This document shows positions 42,420 through 54,963 of a DNA stretch of 64,000 bases, piece after piece. The notes beneath the pieces are model-generated. The model did not search any database. It saw nothing but the letters and a program-made list of their open reading frames with translations, and was not told where the DNA came from. Every line of letters begins with the position of its first letter. Positions within the stretch are counted from its first letter, which is position 1. This stretch comes from Macrothele yani (lineage: Eukaryota > Arthropoda > Arachnida > Araneae > Macrothelidae). Made by a program: the position numbers and the translations under genes. The stretch lies in the NCBI GenBank assembly GCA_039090855.1, contig CM077005.1:78426607-78490606 (forward strand), written 5' to 3'.

Positions 42420-43700
42420 TGATGAGCCATATCCACAATGAGTTACTGCGTAACCGAACAAATTCGTGCCATTGTAGAAGAGTCGTAGATAACAGAGTCC
42501 AGATTAAAAAAAACAGAGTTCCTTTACCTAGCAAAGTAATAGTCTTCATGTGCAGCCACAACTTTCTTCCAATGGGAAATCACCATGTGGATGCCTCGAT
42601 AGTATAACGCCATGTTCTTCGAATCAAGAAAAGAATCCAGTACACTTCCAGTTTGTTGTTCTGCTGTCCTTGGTGGCGGTTGTCTGATGCACGGAAAAGA
42701 TTATACGAAGGAGAGATGTCTAGGGAATAAATATGCTAGTTGACACAGAGTTTCCCGGCCATGACGTTTTATGGTTTACAGAGTCCTGTTGCTTGGAGTT
42801 TGGTGTTGCCCTGCAGGAACAGCACGACTTTCCAATTAACCAAGATCTTCGCGAATCAGTTTATCCTCAACTTGTTGCATTTCGCAGGAGTACAGTTTCT
42901 CTGTGATGGGCTTTCTGCGAGAAAAAAGCTCATAATGCATTTTGCCCTTGACAGACATAGACATAGCAAAACCTTACGTGGATGCAGAGGTTGTTTATTG
43001 GTACGTAATATAGGTTCATTGCGTGACAACCAGTGTCGTTTGTGTACATTTCTGAGTATGATATTAAACCCCACTTTTCATCTCAGGTGAACACTTGGTT
43101 AAGAAAGGCCTCCTTGTGCTGACGTGAGAGCAACGACATGCATACAGCTAACTGCTCCTGCTTGTTGTCATCTGACAAAAGATGTGGGACCCAGGAGCTT
43201 AAGCTGTGTGTCTTTCTTTCCCATGGTGTGCGTATGCGTGTGAAATTTGCTCGTCGCACACATTTATTGGATCAGCCTGATCACGAGGGAGACGAGACTC
43301 CGGTGGCTAGAAATCCCACCAATATTGCCACCGACTGAACAACCGTTATTGTAGGGTTTGCAGCTACACAGAAGGTTTAGACTCCACTAGCTATGCCTGT
43401 TACAGGCCGTTTCCTATGTTATGAAAACATAAGCGAACGTTTGCAGCATTTGCACGGGGAACCTTGTGGAGAACTGGTAAGACGTTTGGCGGAGTCCAGC
43501 TGATCAGCATCAAGAGTCTGCGATCGTCCATTATAGAAACATCGGCCAACGATTTGTCGCCACAACGAAATTTTTGAAACCACTTTCTGGTGATAATCCC
43601 ACTTACCACGGCTTCCCCAAATTCTGTGCATGTCCGTTTTGTTGCCTGTGCCCAATTTACACTCGTAGAGCATGAAGCCCCTTATTACCATCTGTGAAGG
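42420..43700 (-). pseudogene. mariner transposase relic
   Basis: On the minus strand, IRGFMLYECKLGTGNK, then KWFQKFRCGDKSLADV and QTLDADQLDSAKRL match the N-terminal half of mariner transposases (typically FMLYEFKLG, WFQKFRSGD, LD-D-L). A weaker middle part follows (NVHKRHWLSRNE, near 43050, in the DEKWV-YDN region). The very end (KVVAAHEDYY at about 42560) matches the usual C-terminus. Frames change repeatedly. Catalytic blocks two and three are not readable. The overall extent, about 1.25 kb, equals one full mariner. Confidence 0.65.
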
Positions 43701-43750
43701 CTTTATTTTGCTCTCTGTTTCCACAGAAACGTACAGCCGCAGCATACAAG

Positions 43751-44896
43751 TGGCACGTTCCCTATTCGTGACCGCCTTCTAGCCTTTCAGAATCACGGAA
43801 CAGAGGTGCCTGCCGTTCCTCGTTCTGAACATACGCCATATTCCTTGTTTGCATGCGCAAAAAGACACGAATTGTTTGGGTTACCAATACTTTGCAAAAT
43901 GTTTTATTCTCTCAAGTAAGGCTTCCATATTGCAACCTCCAAGACCAGAGTATTCCATTTACACAGTGAGGAATGAGTTGAATCCGGGTAATGGCATTAT
44001 TATTCAAGTATTTATCTTTCGTCCCGTTGATGCTTAATCGGCTGCCCAAATACTTCTAAAGAGCGCCATGTAGTTACAACGATGAGAGGGCAAGACACAA
44101 TCTTTTCGTCTTATGTTCATTGCAAAAGACGAATGAATACTCACCTTGCAGTTTCAAGCTTGTGCATGTATCCTCAAGGTAAAAGAAACGTGATAAATTA
44201 TCTAAATTTTGTTCATCTCAAAAAGTGAAATAATAAATGTATCTTGAAGCAACAGAGCCGCTCCGAAAACAAAACACCATTCGACGGTTATAAATTTAAA
44301 AATTCAGATACACTTTGGGGCAAAATGAAAACGTTTGTTTTCTCTCAAAGAACGCAGTGCAACAATTTCAAAATTGTAACTTATAGAAAAAATTACTGAT
44401 TGACGTTTTCCATGCGTATGTGCTGAGAAGTTTAAATAATGAATGATTGGGTAAATGATTGAATTTTAAAGTGTTTTATGAAGCAAAGGTCAGATGCGCT
44501 ATGGAGAACTGAACACAAGACGAACAAAGATATAACAAAAGATAATTAGACTATGATTGAACCAATTCTATTTAAATACCATCTGATCTGCAAACCACTG
44601 ATGTTTCTTTATATAAGAAATATTAACCTGTTGAAAGTATTGGACTTTACAAAATAAAAGCCTGTTGAAAGTATTGGACTTTATAAAAGTAACTCGATGA
44701 TTAAAAAAATTCTTGTTATTTCATTCAACAAACAAGAAATTAAATAACAATCTGTTCCTATGTGTCTGAACAAACAAACAAAAAATAGAAAAGAAAAAGA
44801 CAGTTGGCTTAGTATCCTATATTTCCTATATTTGGTACACTACTGCGTTTTTGTGTAACTCCCAAAATTTTGGCTAAAATAGAAGTCTTTGATTTC

Positions 44897-44928
<32 letters not shown>

Positions 44929-45578
44929 GGAGTAATGCTGATTTTTTTCTTGGGGTGGAGGGTGTTGCTTCAAACTTTTTTTCGACACATTTGTTCATTT
45001 ACACTCAAACTTCATATATAACTTTTAGTATTATAAACTCGTTATAAATAAGTTTTGCCTTTAACTTTTCATCGCGGGATCTGAAATATTTTATCATCAT
45101 CTGTTTGTTACCATCAGATTAAGTAGATGAATTTTTGCTTCCAACATTCATGGTGCTATCACGAATGCAGCCGTTCAGAGATTTTTATTTACGGCTTGGC
45201 ATTAACGATTTTCAAATTAATATAAAATTTTACATTTTGTCCCATTTCTTATATCCTAGTGATAATTTTCGTGAGTATAAGAGCCAAATTCAGGCTTCAG
45301 AGACTTCAAAAAAGAACAGAGGTTACATAGACGTAAAGAATCTTAATTGTTCTTTTAAGGACAAATGAATTTAGGGGGTCGAAATACGCAAAAGTGTATC
45401 TATCTCTTACTAGTTACAGAAAAATACTTTTTATCTGTCTCTACCAGTTAGTTATTCGATCTCAAAACATTTCGTAAGGAGTTTCTAAAAGTTACTGTTC
45501 CAACTTTACAAAATCTTTCTAGAGCGCCTACAATAAACGTTATTTATATACTGTCTGATCTATTTATTACGAACCTAA
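43751..45578. other. AT-rich sequence, no gene seen
   Basis: A duplicated block, CCTGTTGAAAGTATTGGACT, occurs at about 44629 and 44661. A T-run lies at about 44900-44924. The frames here show no recognisable similarity. Confidence 0.4.
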
Positions 45579-45589
45579 TCAGTATTTCC

Positions 45590-46135
45590 CTTGATCCTCA
45601 GATAGGGAAGTCGTAGCTAAGACACGGAATGGCGTGCATCTTCCGAAAATTTTGGGACTGCATTTGGTCCTTTGACCAAGCTTGAGGACTTCCGATTCAA
45701 GCCGTGAAATCGTCAAAGATATGTGAACTAAAAAAATATTTGATAACTCTAGTTCCAAAAAATGTTCGATCGGAATAAGACCCGGAGATCGGGAAGGCCA
45801 CAAAACTACCAGAAGTTGGCCTCCTGTTTCTCGAACTAACGCTCACGATCCAAAGAACAGAGATGTTGTCGTTCTGGAACATGCAGCGACGCAACTCTAC
45901 CAGGTTGAAACTGATGCATTCTGTGAACATCTGGACGTCGAGAGGGATCTGTGTACTCCCGGAAGTAAGATGACAGTAAAAGGGCACCAAAGGACCCTGT
46001 TCATGCCATGAAACGGCTCCGAGACAAGCGCACAATTTCCAGCATCTTGAGCAGTGGGAGCTACATATGAGGGGTTGCCAGCCCATTACATTTCGTCTAT
46101 CCAAACAATAACATACAACACTATTCATCTGTCTA
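45590..46135 (-). pseudogene. Tc1-like transposase relic (core fragment)
   Basis: The minus strand encodes SWHEQGPLVPFYCHLTSG, then DVQMFTECISFNLVELRRC, FQNDNISVLWIVSV (second catalytic block, usually FQQDNAPVHRS) and, in another frame, WPSRSPGLIPIEHFLELEL (third block, SPDLNPIEHVWDELE). The second Asp and the Glu are visible. The first block and the DNA-binding region were not found. Confidence 0.7.
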
Positions 46136-46552
46136 CACAACCCATTGCTAGTTTCCTACATTTGTTTTGCTGTACTTTGAACCATCGGAATCACTCTTGT
46201 ATGTTTGCCTAGAAAATAAAACCAGACAATTCCATGTGCATGATTCTTGTTGATAAATGAAATAGAAGAACATCCAATACTCATGTCCGTCTGCTGCTGA
46301 AATAAAATTTGCCTGAAGGTGTAGATCAACCGGCAACTATCCCTATGCGTCAGCAGTTTCTTGGCTATATTTCCCCCTCTCTGGTAATGCCTTTTGTGTC
46401 GGTTGTCATTCGGAATTCATCTGCATAATTGTGCCCCATATTGTCAGTCGACCTCCAAATATGACACCTAGCTCAAAATCGGGTAGCTGAGCCCATCCTA
46501 CGGATTTATGTTGTCAGAAGCTGACTTAAATACACATAGCACCGTTGATTGT
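46136..46552. other. No gene seen
   Basis: Spacer between a Tc1 relic and a SINE. Nothing is recognised. Confidence 0.35.
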
Positions 46553-46705
46553 TGGCCACCGTGGCGTAAATGTAACGCACTCGGCGCGATATCGAGAGTT
46601 CTGTTGGTTCAATTCCACAGCGGTTGGCTGAAAAACAATTTTTCGGTTGCTGTGTGTTTCTGGAACGTGGAAAGAGCGATATATTTATTTATTTATTAAC
46701 TGTCG
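46553..46705 (+). repeat. tRNA-derived SINE, family B
   Basis: GCCACCGTGGCGTAAATGTA, ACGCACTCGGC, TATCGAGAG and a B box region TTGGTTCAATTCCACAG are followed by GAAAAACAATTTTTCGGTTG and an (ATTT)n-like tail. This matches the minus-strand copy at 17035-17150. Confidence 0.7.
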
Positions 46706-48838
46706 CCACGTATTTGGAGTATTTTCACCCTGAGTATTTTCATTCCCGCAGGTTTCCTCACGTTGTATTTGTCGTGGCACTTTGTGCTGACATCACGACA
46801 TTTATTGACTTCTGTAGTTTATGCAACACCTTGCGTCGGTCGTCGTATTTCCGCATCCAAATTGCTTGGAGAAAAGTAGTTCAATCATAAGTTCAATAAC
46901 AAACTGGCCAAGCAGTGTATAATAACTGAAGCCATAAAGGCATTTTACTGCTATCTTCTGCCGTAGGGTGCACCGTATAAAGGGATCCAGAAAGAAACCA
47001 TTTTATTTCTTCTTCGTTTCAACTGAATTTTGAGGCATGATTTGGCAGCTCTGAATCTGCATATTCGTATTTAATTTGGTGAATAACAACGGTTTGTTAT
47101 TATTTTAGATTTTCAAGATAATATTATTATTATTAAATTTTTGAAAAACATACCCTTTAGTTTGCCATTCATTTGCGCCCTAGTGTTCGTTTAATTTTAC
47201 AAATCGATGGTTTTTAATTTCGATGTCTTACGTAAACTCTGTCAGGCTCAACCAGATTCAATTAAAATGTTATTATGACCCAGACATTTCTCAAATTTCG
47301 GAAGCTCTATAGCCTTCAAAACTCTCCACAGAAAAATGTAAAAAAAGAAAAACTTTAAAATATAAGTCTGAGCTTCTTTTGCACCATATCCTGTAATATA
47401 TTTCATTGTTTGTTTCCATAAAGATGATGCATTTTTTTCTTTTATGTAAAGAAAAAAGTTTAATTCTATAAATCTGTTTACCTGCATATATTTTTATAGT
47501 TTTTTTTTTTATTTGTAAATATGAGAGCAATGCTAGGAAAAAAATGTGTTGTAATGTTCAAAACCACAATCATTCAAATGCTTAGTTTTGATTGTTCAGT
47601 AAATGAAATATTGCATTTAGCATCCAAAAAGCTGTGTTCAAAATCGAGAAATAACTATTTCACTTTAAAAGAAGGTTTGCAAGTTATTAAAGGATATATC
47701 AAGTTCTTAAACAAGGTATCACTCATTTTTTTCTCAAACGGTCGTACCTCAAAAACTTAATGAAAGTTTGGAAATGCTTTTTGCTCCGTAATGCGAAAGA
47801 CCTAAAATGAGGCGAAAAATAAGATGAAACCTTGTCATGTTGTCAATGATGCTAATAATAATTGTATTTGTTATTGATTATATGTATCATTCGAATTAAT
47901 ATTTTAATGGGAAAACTGAACTGAAGAAAATCTGATTTTAACACTGAGTTCTATAGGCACTGTCCTACCGATATTATGGACACTGACTTCATAAAACGGG
48001 TAGTCGATTATAGATACCGTAAATCCAAAAGTTCTTTTCGGTGTGATAAGAAAAATTTATACTTTTCTCATTAGTATCATTATCTTCATAAAAAATTTCC
48101 GATGGACAGAAAATACCTCGGCGATAGCTATGCTATTCCGAAATACCGCATAGTTCTTAAAGAGCTTAATGCAATAGGGCTTAATGCGAACCTTAGGGGC
48201 TTTCTGCAAGTCGAGCCCCATTGTTTCAACCCAGTGAGATGATTGGCTAGGGTTATTAAAAAGGAAAAGAAGAAGAAGCACCTCTCGTTTTAAAACTTAA
48301 TGAAAGTTTGCCACTTGGGAGCGTGTATGAGATGGCATAGTTTTACATTCGGTGGAGAGAGGATTCAACTATCGGCATGCTATCAGATGTTGATTTACGG
48401 AAGGAAATTTTGTTTCTGGAAATACAATGTGGAAATTTGCTGTTACCCACTGTTATCCAAGTTACTCAGTGACTCCAGCGGCAATAAAAAAATGCTTGTT
48501 TCAGCCCCAGAATACAAAATGAATTATTTCGCATACTGATATGGGAAACAGAAAATGAAATTATTTCAGGAATTACAGATTCATTAAATTCTGTTGATAT
48601 GACACAACTCAAGATATTCCAAAGCAAGATCAATTAAATCAGTCATTCCATTATGATTAACAACAGTGTGACCGGAGTATAAAGGGTGATGAAAATTACA
48701 GATTGACCGAAATTTTGTTGCGGAAGTATCTCAGATTTCAGATTTATACGGGTTTTGGAGTGTTTTCATACCTATATAAAAAGATTGCTTGAGAATGAGA
48801 TCAAGTCTAAACGCTGAATGCATTTATATTTCAAGAAA
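46706..48838. other. AT-rich sequence, no gene seen
   Basis: The open frames here have no recognisable similarity and AT-driven composition. Confidence 0.4.
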
Positions 48839-49335
48839 TTCAAGTCGTTCCCGAACGATTCGTTCGAGAGCAGCATACTGAGTAGTTTGCGAACGAATCT
48901 TTGATGAAAAGAATCGATTAAATCAAATAATCGGTCGGAATTACATTTCACCAGACATAAAGTATATTCCCCAGCGTGTTATGGCGAGGTTCATGTTCCG
49001 GTAAGAAAATGTAACCTTATTCAGAAGTGTAAAAAGTGCAATAAATTTTGTGAACATTTGAAACCAACTTATCAAAAAACTAAGAAAACATTCCTTAAGA
49101 TTTGAAAAATAAATTTAAACCGAAAATCGTTCACTAAAACGGAACAGTCAACGAACGACACAAACAGGTCCGACTCCGAACCAATTAGCGAGAGTCATTC
49201 CCTCAGGAAATCATTCACCGGAGTCACCGAATGACAGAAACGGGTCCGATTCGCGAAAATCGTTCCTAACGGTAATCGTTCTCCGGAAGTGTCAACGAAC
49301 GAATGAATTGTTTTAATGAGTCGAATTGGAAGAAT
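48839..49335 (+). repeat. Region of recurring CGAACGA/CCGGAGTC motifs
   Basis: CGTTC, CAACGAACGA, CCGACTC/CCGATTC and CGGAGTCA motifs recur irregularly, most densely at 49120-49320 with a rough ~65-bp spacing. It may be a degenerate minisatellite or a transposon end. Confidence 0.45.
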
Positions 49336-49964
49336 CGGTTTTCAATTTCTGCAACAGAACAGAACAGAATGTCAGAGCCCCGCCCGAGGTATCTGAGGTC
49401 ATGTGTCGTAGCTGTCGAGGTGCACAGAGACCAGCGCAACGTCTGAGAACTTTCTCGGAGTCTTCTGGAATTTTTCATTTGTAACGTCGTGTGAGCGCTC
49501 TAAAAAAATTTCTGATTTCGGAGGTTTTCGCTTTGGAGATTTTTGGAAAAGAGATACTCAAACTGTGTGTAGTTAAAATTTCCTGCATGGATACAAGGTT
49601 CTGAGAGAAGCGCGAAAATCCAGTGACTGAGAGAATAAGTAAGAAAGTGATTCTGGATTTTCGGGAGAAATGAGAATTTTGGACTGAAATGAATTTGTGA
49701 GAACATAAAGTTTAATTAACATAAAACATTTACCCTTCTTTAAGTGCCGTGTCCTCCATGAACGTTGGGCATTATCATTATGAACTGCTGCTCCCTGTCA
49801 TGGTGATACATTTTCTGGGGATATAGTACGGTAGTTTCTTGTTGCTTTCCTCATCGCAGTGTCTTAGCCAGTAACATTGGCACAACTATACATACAATAG
49901 TACAAGGGCCAATCGCAACAAAAATAGCTCAGTTTTTGGGATCCATCCACGTATTCAGCGCTTA
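49336..49964. other. No gene seen
   Basis: AT-rich spacer before a SINE. Confidence 0.35.
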
Positions 49965-50004
49965 GACATGGCGCAGTGGTCTTAGCGCTGGCCCGGTGAG
50001 GCAT

Positions 50005-50035
<31 letters not shown>

Positions 50036-50155
50036 GTCTTAAAGCATTCATTTTCTCCCTTCTCTGGAATCAGTGGCCCTAAATTAGGGATGGGCGACTG
50101 CTTATAGCCCACTGAGTTGATCACGGTTGTCGTTAAACCTTCAATCAATAAAAAA
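49965..50155 (+). repeat. SINE family A copy with internal T-tract
   Basis: GGCGCAGTGGTCTTAGCGCT is followed by a shortened head, a T-run of about 26 (50008-50034), then CTGGAATCAGTGGCCCTAAA, GATGGGCGACTGCTTATAG and TGTCGTTAAACC. Confidence 0.8.
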
Positions 50156-50630
50156 ATTGTTTCATTCGCCGAAACCCTGGAAAACCTGAATTTAAGGATT
50201 CGCGTATTCACGTTAGATTCGTGGAAACCTTGTAAAACCTCTAACTGGATAGTCAGTGACAGGATTTGAGTGAAAGTAACCGCCTACCACACAGCCGCTC
50301 AGAGATATGCGCCACTCCAATGGGTGAACATTTTTACTGAAATTATAAAAATGGGGTGATATAATGACACCCCAAGTTTATGGACTAGGGATGGTGCCAG
50401 CAGAATCTCGTTAATGTAATAGATCATGAAATGTAGTTATCAGAAATATTTATCAGTCGACACTTTAGAAGTTTCTTTCCGATCTTAATTTCATTTATTC
50501 TCAATAAAGGGATTTGACAAAAAAAAAAAAAAAAAAAAAAAACTGAAACCAAAACTTAGCAGAGAAATAATAACAATAACCCAGCATATATTTACCTGAT
50601 ATTATGAACCACAACAGGACAAACAGAATA
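50156..50630. other. No gene seen
   Basis: An A-run occurs at about 50519-50542. Nothing coding is recognised. Confidence 0.35.
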
Positions 50631-50829
50631 CACTGGTGATCATAAATTAAGGACATGAATTCAAATATTTCAATGAAACTTTCATAAAATTTAATAAAAC
50701 TTTGTGTGGACATATAATTCGACAAAACTCGTCAAAATGCTGTGAAATTGAAAATAATGTGCATTTTCATCATGATAATATTACATGCGTGTCCAATTTT
50801 AGGTGTTAGTTTTTAGGAATCTGCTTGCG

Positions 50830-51375
50830 GTTAGTAAGGTACATAGTCACCTCTAACAGCTATACAGGACTCACAACGTCCCCTCATGCTTCCATCAAAG
50901 AACTTCAGGTATGTTGGGTAAGTTTTCGGATGTGATGTTACGTGAGAAACAATTAATACAGGCAAGCCAGATATGTGTGGTTCGCTGTGTTTATGATAGC
51001 AAAGAGCTTCAGGATCTCAGAACGGAGATGTTCCCATTCCTCTATCGAGAGTGGTTTTCAGCTCACAGTTTGTTCTTGGAGAGATTTGACGACTTGTAAC
51101 CTGCTGTCCTAAAGCGTGATCAATCTAAGTTAATTTCGGAAACCTGGATGGCTAATCCATTCTTTGTATATCTTTACTTTCTAAGTACTGATCCACGAGT
51201 CTCGCTCTACAGTAAACGAACATTATCGTCCATGAAAACAAATTCTGGGCCAACAGTATATCTTTTAAAAATTCGTACATGTGGTTCTAGGATCCCTTCT
51301 CGATACCTGTAGCTGGTCAAGGTTCCTCTATCGGAGACATATGGTACAACCATCAATCATATCTGCTCATACTAT
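50830..51375 (-). pseudogene. Tc1-like transposase, C-terminal part beyond the gypsy insertion
   Basis: Immediately after the gypsy 3-prime LTR the minus strand continues ADMIDGCTICL, then GTLTSYRYREGILEPHV and VGPEFVFMDDN, which is the second catalytic block. A degraded third block and the IEEWEHLRSEILKLF tail follow. The upstream half is at 56436-56996. Frames shift several times. Confidence 0.72.
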
Positions 51376-51617
51376 TGTAACATCACAGACACTCGATCAC
51401 AACACAAAACATTTATTACTTTACTATTTTACACAATAACATAAACTGGAATGCACTCCGCGGTACGCACTAAACTTGTTGTCTTAGCCAAAGCTCGGCA
51501 TGTCCTACTCCTTCAATATATCTCACGCTACTCCCCTACATCACTCACCACACGCTCAAGTCATTAAGTGTCAATGTATCATTCCGCACTTTTGTGCGTG
51601 GAAGTTCGTATTTTACA
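51376..51617 (-). repeat. gypsy 3-prime LTR (242 bp)
   Basis: Direct repeat of 56194-56435, with TG and CA termini on both strands. It is preceded (minus strand) by the purine tract. Confidence 0.95.
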
Positions 51618-51814
51618 ACCCCACCTCCCTCCAGAGGAACTTTTTCCAGTGGTAAAAAGTTCTTGTCATTTTACAATACAATAGTCACATTTCACATAAT
51701 GAGTCATAATCCATTTACAAAGAGAAATATATGAGTTAATTTAACAATTATCTTTACCTGTTTTCCAACAATTTCTATGTATTATATACCACAACCAAAA
51801 AAAAAATGTTTTCA

Positions 51815-53389
51815 CTAGCAGACACATGAACAAGGTGAATCATCTAAATTTGGAAGTCTGCTCAGTCCATCTGCATTTTTGTGCATAGTTCCCGATCGAT
51901 GAATTATAACAAAATCATATGCTTGTAAAACAAGGGCCCATCTCATCAGACGAGCATTTGAACTTGCGTTGGTGCGTAACCAAACGAGAGGGTTATGATC
52001 AGTTTGTATGAGGAAATTTTGACCATCCAGGTAGAATTTCAGTTTCTGTACCACAAATATAATGGCGGCACATTCTTTTTCACTGGTACTGTATGTCTTC
52101 TCTGCTGTCGAAAGTGTTCTGCTTAGATAGAGTACAGGATGTTCAGCACCATCTTCTTGTTCTTGCGAGAGGACGACTCCCATTCCTTGATCTGAAGCAT
52201 CAGTTTGCAGAATAAATCTACGTTCATAGTCAGGGGCATACAGAACAGGAAAACTAGATAAAGGTTTTTTTAGTTCCACAAAAGCTTTCTCACATTCTTC
52301 TGACCATATAATTTCCTCTTTACGAGTTTTACCCTTCAAGATGTCTGTCAAGGGAGCTGCTATCGAAGAAAACATTGGAATATATCTGCTGTAATATCCC
52401 GCCAGGCCTAAGAAAGATCTTACTTGCGTCTTGTTCTTTGGCGTAGGAAAATTTTGTAGGGCCTGAACCTTTCGTTCCGCTGGTTTCCGATATCCTTGTC
52501 CAACAATATGACCCAAATACAAGACGTGATCTTGAGTAAACTTACATTTGGAAGGTTTTATGGTCAAGGGAGCCCTCTGCAATCTCTGTAGCAGTTCTTC
52601 AAGATGTTTCAAATGATCCCTCCAGTTTTCGGAAAAAATAGCAACATCATCTAGATATGGTACGGCAAACTCTTCGCAGCCTCTCAAAAGTTCCGACATC
52701 ATTTTGCTAAAGAAATGAGGTGCGTTCTTAAGGACAAATGGCATCTTTAAGGGCCGATACGTTCCAAAATTAGTCACAAACGCTGCCAATCGTTGAGCTC
52801 TAGCACTTAATGGAATTTGCCAGTACTCTTTTGCTAAATCTAATACTGTAATATACTTCGCTCCAGAAACCTTTTCTGCCCTATCTTCTATGTTGGGCAA
52901 TGGATAGAACTGGGTCCTTGTCACTTCATTTAATCGCCTGTAGTCAATACATGGGCGTGGATCTCTTCCGGGTACTTCTACCAAAATCATGGGTGATGAA
53001 TAGTATGATTCACCAACTTCTATAATCTTGTACAGCAGCATTTTATCTATCTCGACTTTAAGAATATTTATCTGCCTGGGCGACATTCTGTAAGGCTTAA
53101 CTCTTACAATAGCATTACTAGCTAGCTCGATACCATGTTCCACCAAATGAATCTTCCCTGGAATATTAGAAAACATTTTCAAGTAATGACATAATAGTTT
53201 TTTCAGATCCTGAATTTGTTGGCCACTTAGGCGCTCTCGAAGTTTACTGTTCTTCTCGATATCAGAGAAGTTAAATATATTTGGATTTTTTTCAACTTGC
53301 GGAAATTTAATCTCTAAATCCATTTCACCATTTTCACAACCGGGCAATAAGTTCACAAATTCTGGTCGTTTATGGTATGGTTTCAGCAT
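51815..53389 (-). pseudogene. gypsy reverse transcriptase and RNase H (open frame; end of pol)
   Basis: The readable frame from MLKPYHKRPEFVNLLPG is part of pol, not an independent gene: the preceding 53400-53700 encodes the integrase C-terminal GPY/F-like region in other frames. RT motifs are SPMILVEVPGRDPRPCIDYR, YITVLDLAKEYWQIPLS, FGTYRPLKMPFVLKNAPHFF and VPYLDDVAIFSENW (YLDD). The RNase H domain has RRFILQTDASDQGMGVVLSQ, TSEKECAAIIFVVQKLKFY and IQTDHNPLVWL. The frame ends with DGLSRLPNLDDSPC and a stop, 200 bp before the 3-prime LTR. No integrase follows. All RT and RNase H catalytic acidic residues that I can identify are kept. Confidence 0.9.
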
Positions 53390-53399
53390 GTTAATGTGA

Positions 53400-54460
53400 T
53401 ATACTTGATGCTTTACATTTTTGCCTTCAAAGCTTACAACATAATTAGTCTCAGAATTTTTTTCTCAATTTTCCCTGGTCCTTTACACAGTTCAACTAAC
53501 TTATTTGGCCTGCAGGTAACAAAAACCAATACTAAATCTCTTTCTTGAAATTCACGTTTACCGCATTTCTGTCATACCAATATTTTCTTTTCAATTGAGC
53601 CACTTCCATGTTTTTAATGGCAAGTTCTTAACATCTTTTCATCCTATTTATTAACTCAAATACATATTCAGTGGCATAGTTTTCTTCTTCAGGATGACTC
53701 ATCCATTTTTAATACAATAGTGTCATTGGCGTCCTCAAATTTTTTCCATGCACCAATTCAGCAGGCGTAAACCCTGTGCTTTCATGTGTCACAGTTCTCA
53801 AAGCAAACAGCGCCGCCGGTAACTGTTTCTCCCAATCCGGAGCAGACTCAAGACATAAAACTCTCAACATCCTTTTAATAGTTCGATGGAATCGTTCTAC
53901 CGCGTTACTTTGGGGATGATATACAGAACTATGAGTAACTTTTATTCCAAACCGCTCCAGAAATTCTAGTGTCAAAATGCTTACAAAACTGGTCCCTTGA
54001 TCAGTTTGAATGTCTTTCGGAAATCCCATGCGGCTAAAAATTTGTAACAAAGCGTCAACTACCGACTTGGATCCTATGTCTGGGACTGGTACCGCATCTG
54101 GATATTTGGATGACAAACACATAGCTGTAATTATGTATCTATTTCAGCTTGAAGTCTCGGGCAAAGGCCCACAGGCATCAACGTTGATCTTTGTAAAAAT
54201 TTCAGGAATAATTGGAACTATTTTCAAAGGTGCTTTCTTTTTGCCCCCAGCTTTTCCAGCACGATGGCATGAATCACAAGATTTTACAAATTCTTCAATG
54301 TCTTTATAACAGTTAGGTCAATAAAAATACTTCGCTAGTCAGTCTTTGGTTTTTGTCACTCCTAAATGCCCCGAAGTTCCCTCATGACACATGTTCTTTA
54401 TTTGTTCTCTATATTGTTCTGGAACAACTATAAGATCTCCCTCTTTGCCAATCTTGTTGA
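53400..54460 (-). pseudogene. gypsy integrase (upstream of RT)
   Basis: The HHCC zinc-binding region reads HEGTSGHLGVTKTKD and, after a stop, CHRAGKAGG with DSC just before. The core has INVDACGPLPE (first Asp), PKDIQTDQGTSFVS (second Asp) and HPQSNAVERFHRTIKRML (Glu). The C-terminal part (RKYWYDRNAV, then a GPGKIEKK-like motif) leads directly into the RT at 53389. Stops at 54339 and about 54125 and a frameshift near 53600 break it. The position upstream of RT is the reverse of ordinary Ty3/gypsy and is like Ty1/copia or the GmR1 clade. Confidence 0.88.
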
Positions 54461-54963
54461 TCTTCTTCTTCACCAACATCCCATTTCTTAGTAAAGCATA
54501 ACCATTTGCCTTTTTAAAATCTGTTTTCTCTATTTCTTTGAGAATTTTTCTCAATTCCAAACTTTGCCGTTGATCTTCCATGAAACTTTTTGAATCCATT
54601 TTTACCAACTCTAACATGGCTTTATCTTCATCATGCCTCAGTGGCAGAATTTCTTCTTCTAATTCACCTGATTCTTCGGAACCCACAGCCTCTCCTTCAA
54701 GGGCTTGTTTTTCTTTCTTCCCTGAATCATTCTTTACTGAATTTCTCTTTTCGTTGTTTCGTTTCTGTTTTTCTTGATACCAAGTAACCACAACATTTAC
54801 CTGTTCTGAATTAAGTGGCCACTCCATATCAATTTTTTTAACAAAGCGGCAGTCTTATTTCCAAGTAAATATCTACCTTGATCTAGCGACTTCCTAATCA
54901 CTGCAGCCTTAGTTACAATATGACCTAATTCACATTCTAGTTCAACTTCTGCCAATGGTAAAT
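54461..54963 (-). pseudogene. gypsy protease remnant and linker
   Basis: From about 54963 the minus strand reads LPLAEVELECELGHIVTKAA, then SLDQGRYLLGNKTAALLKK, the LLGN-type C-terminal part of a retroviral-type protease region. A frameshift at an A7 run follows, then a charged linker (Lys/Glu-rich, 54780-54560) to the integrase. The protease active-site D(S/T)G was not found between capsid and this segment. Confidence 0.65.

Noticed and set aside
47521..47760. 79-codon + strand ORF with varied composition
   Set aside because: No similarity, splice context or promoter is evident. In AT-rich DNA an ORF this length is expected by chance.
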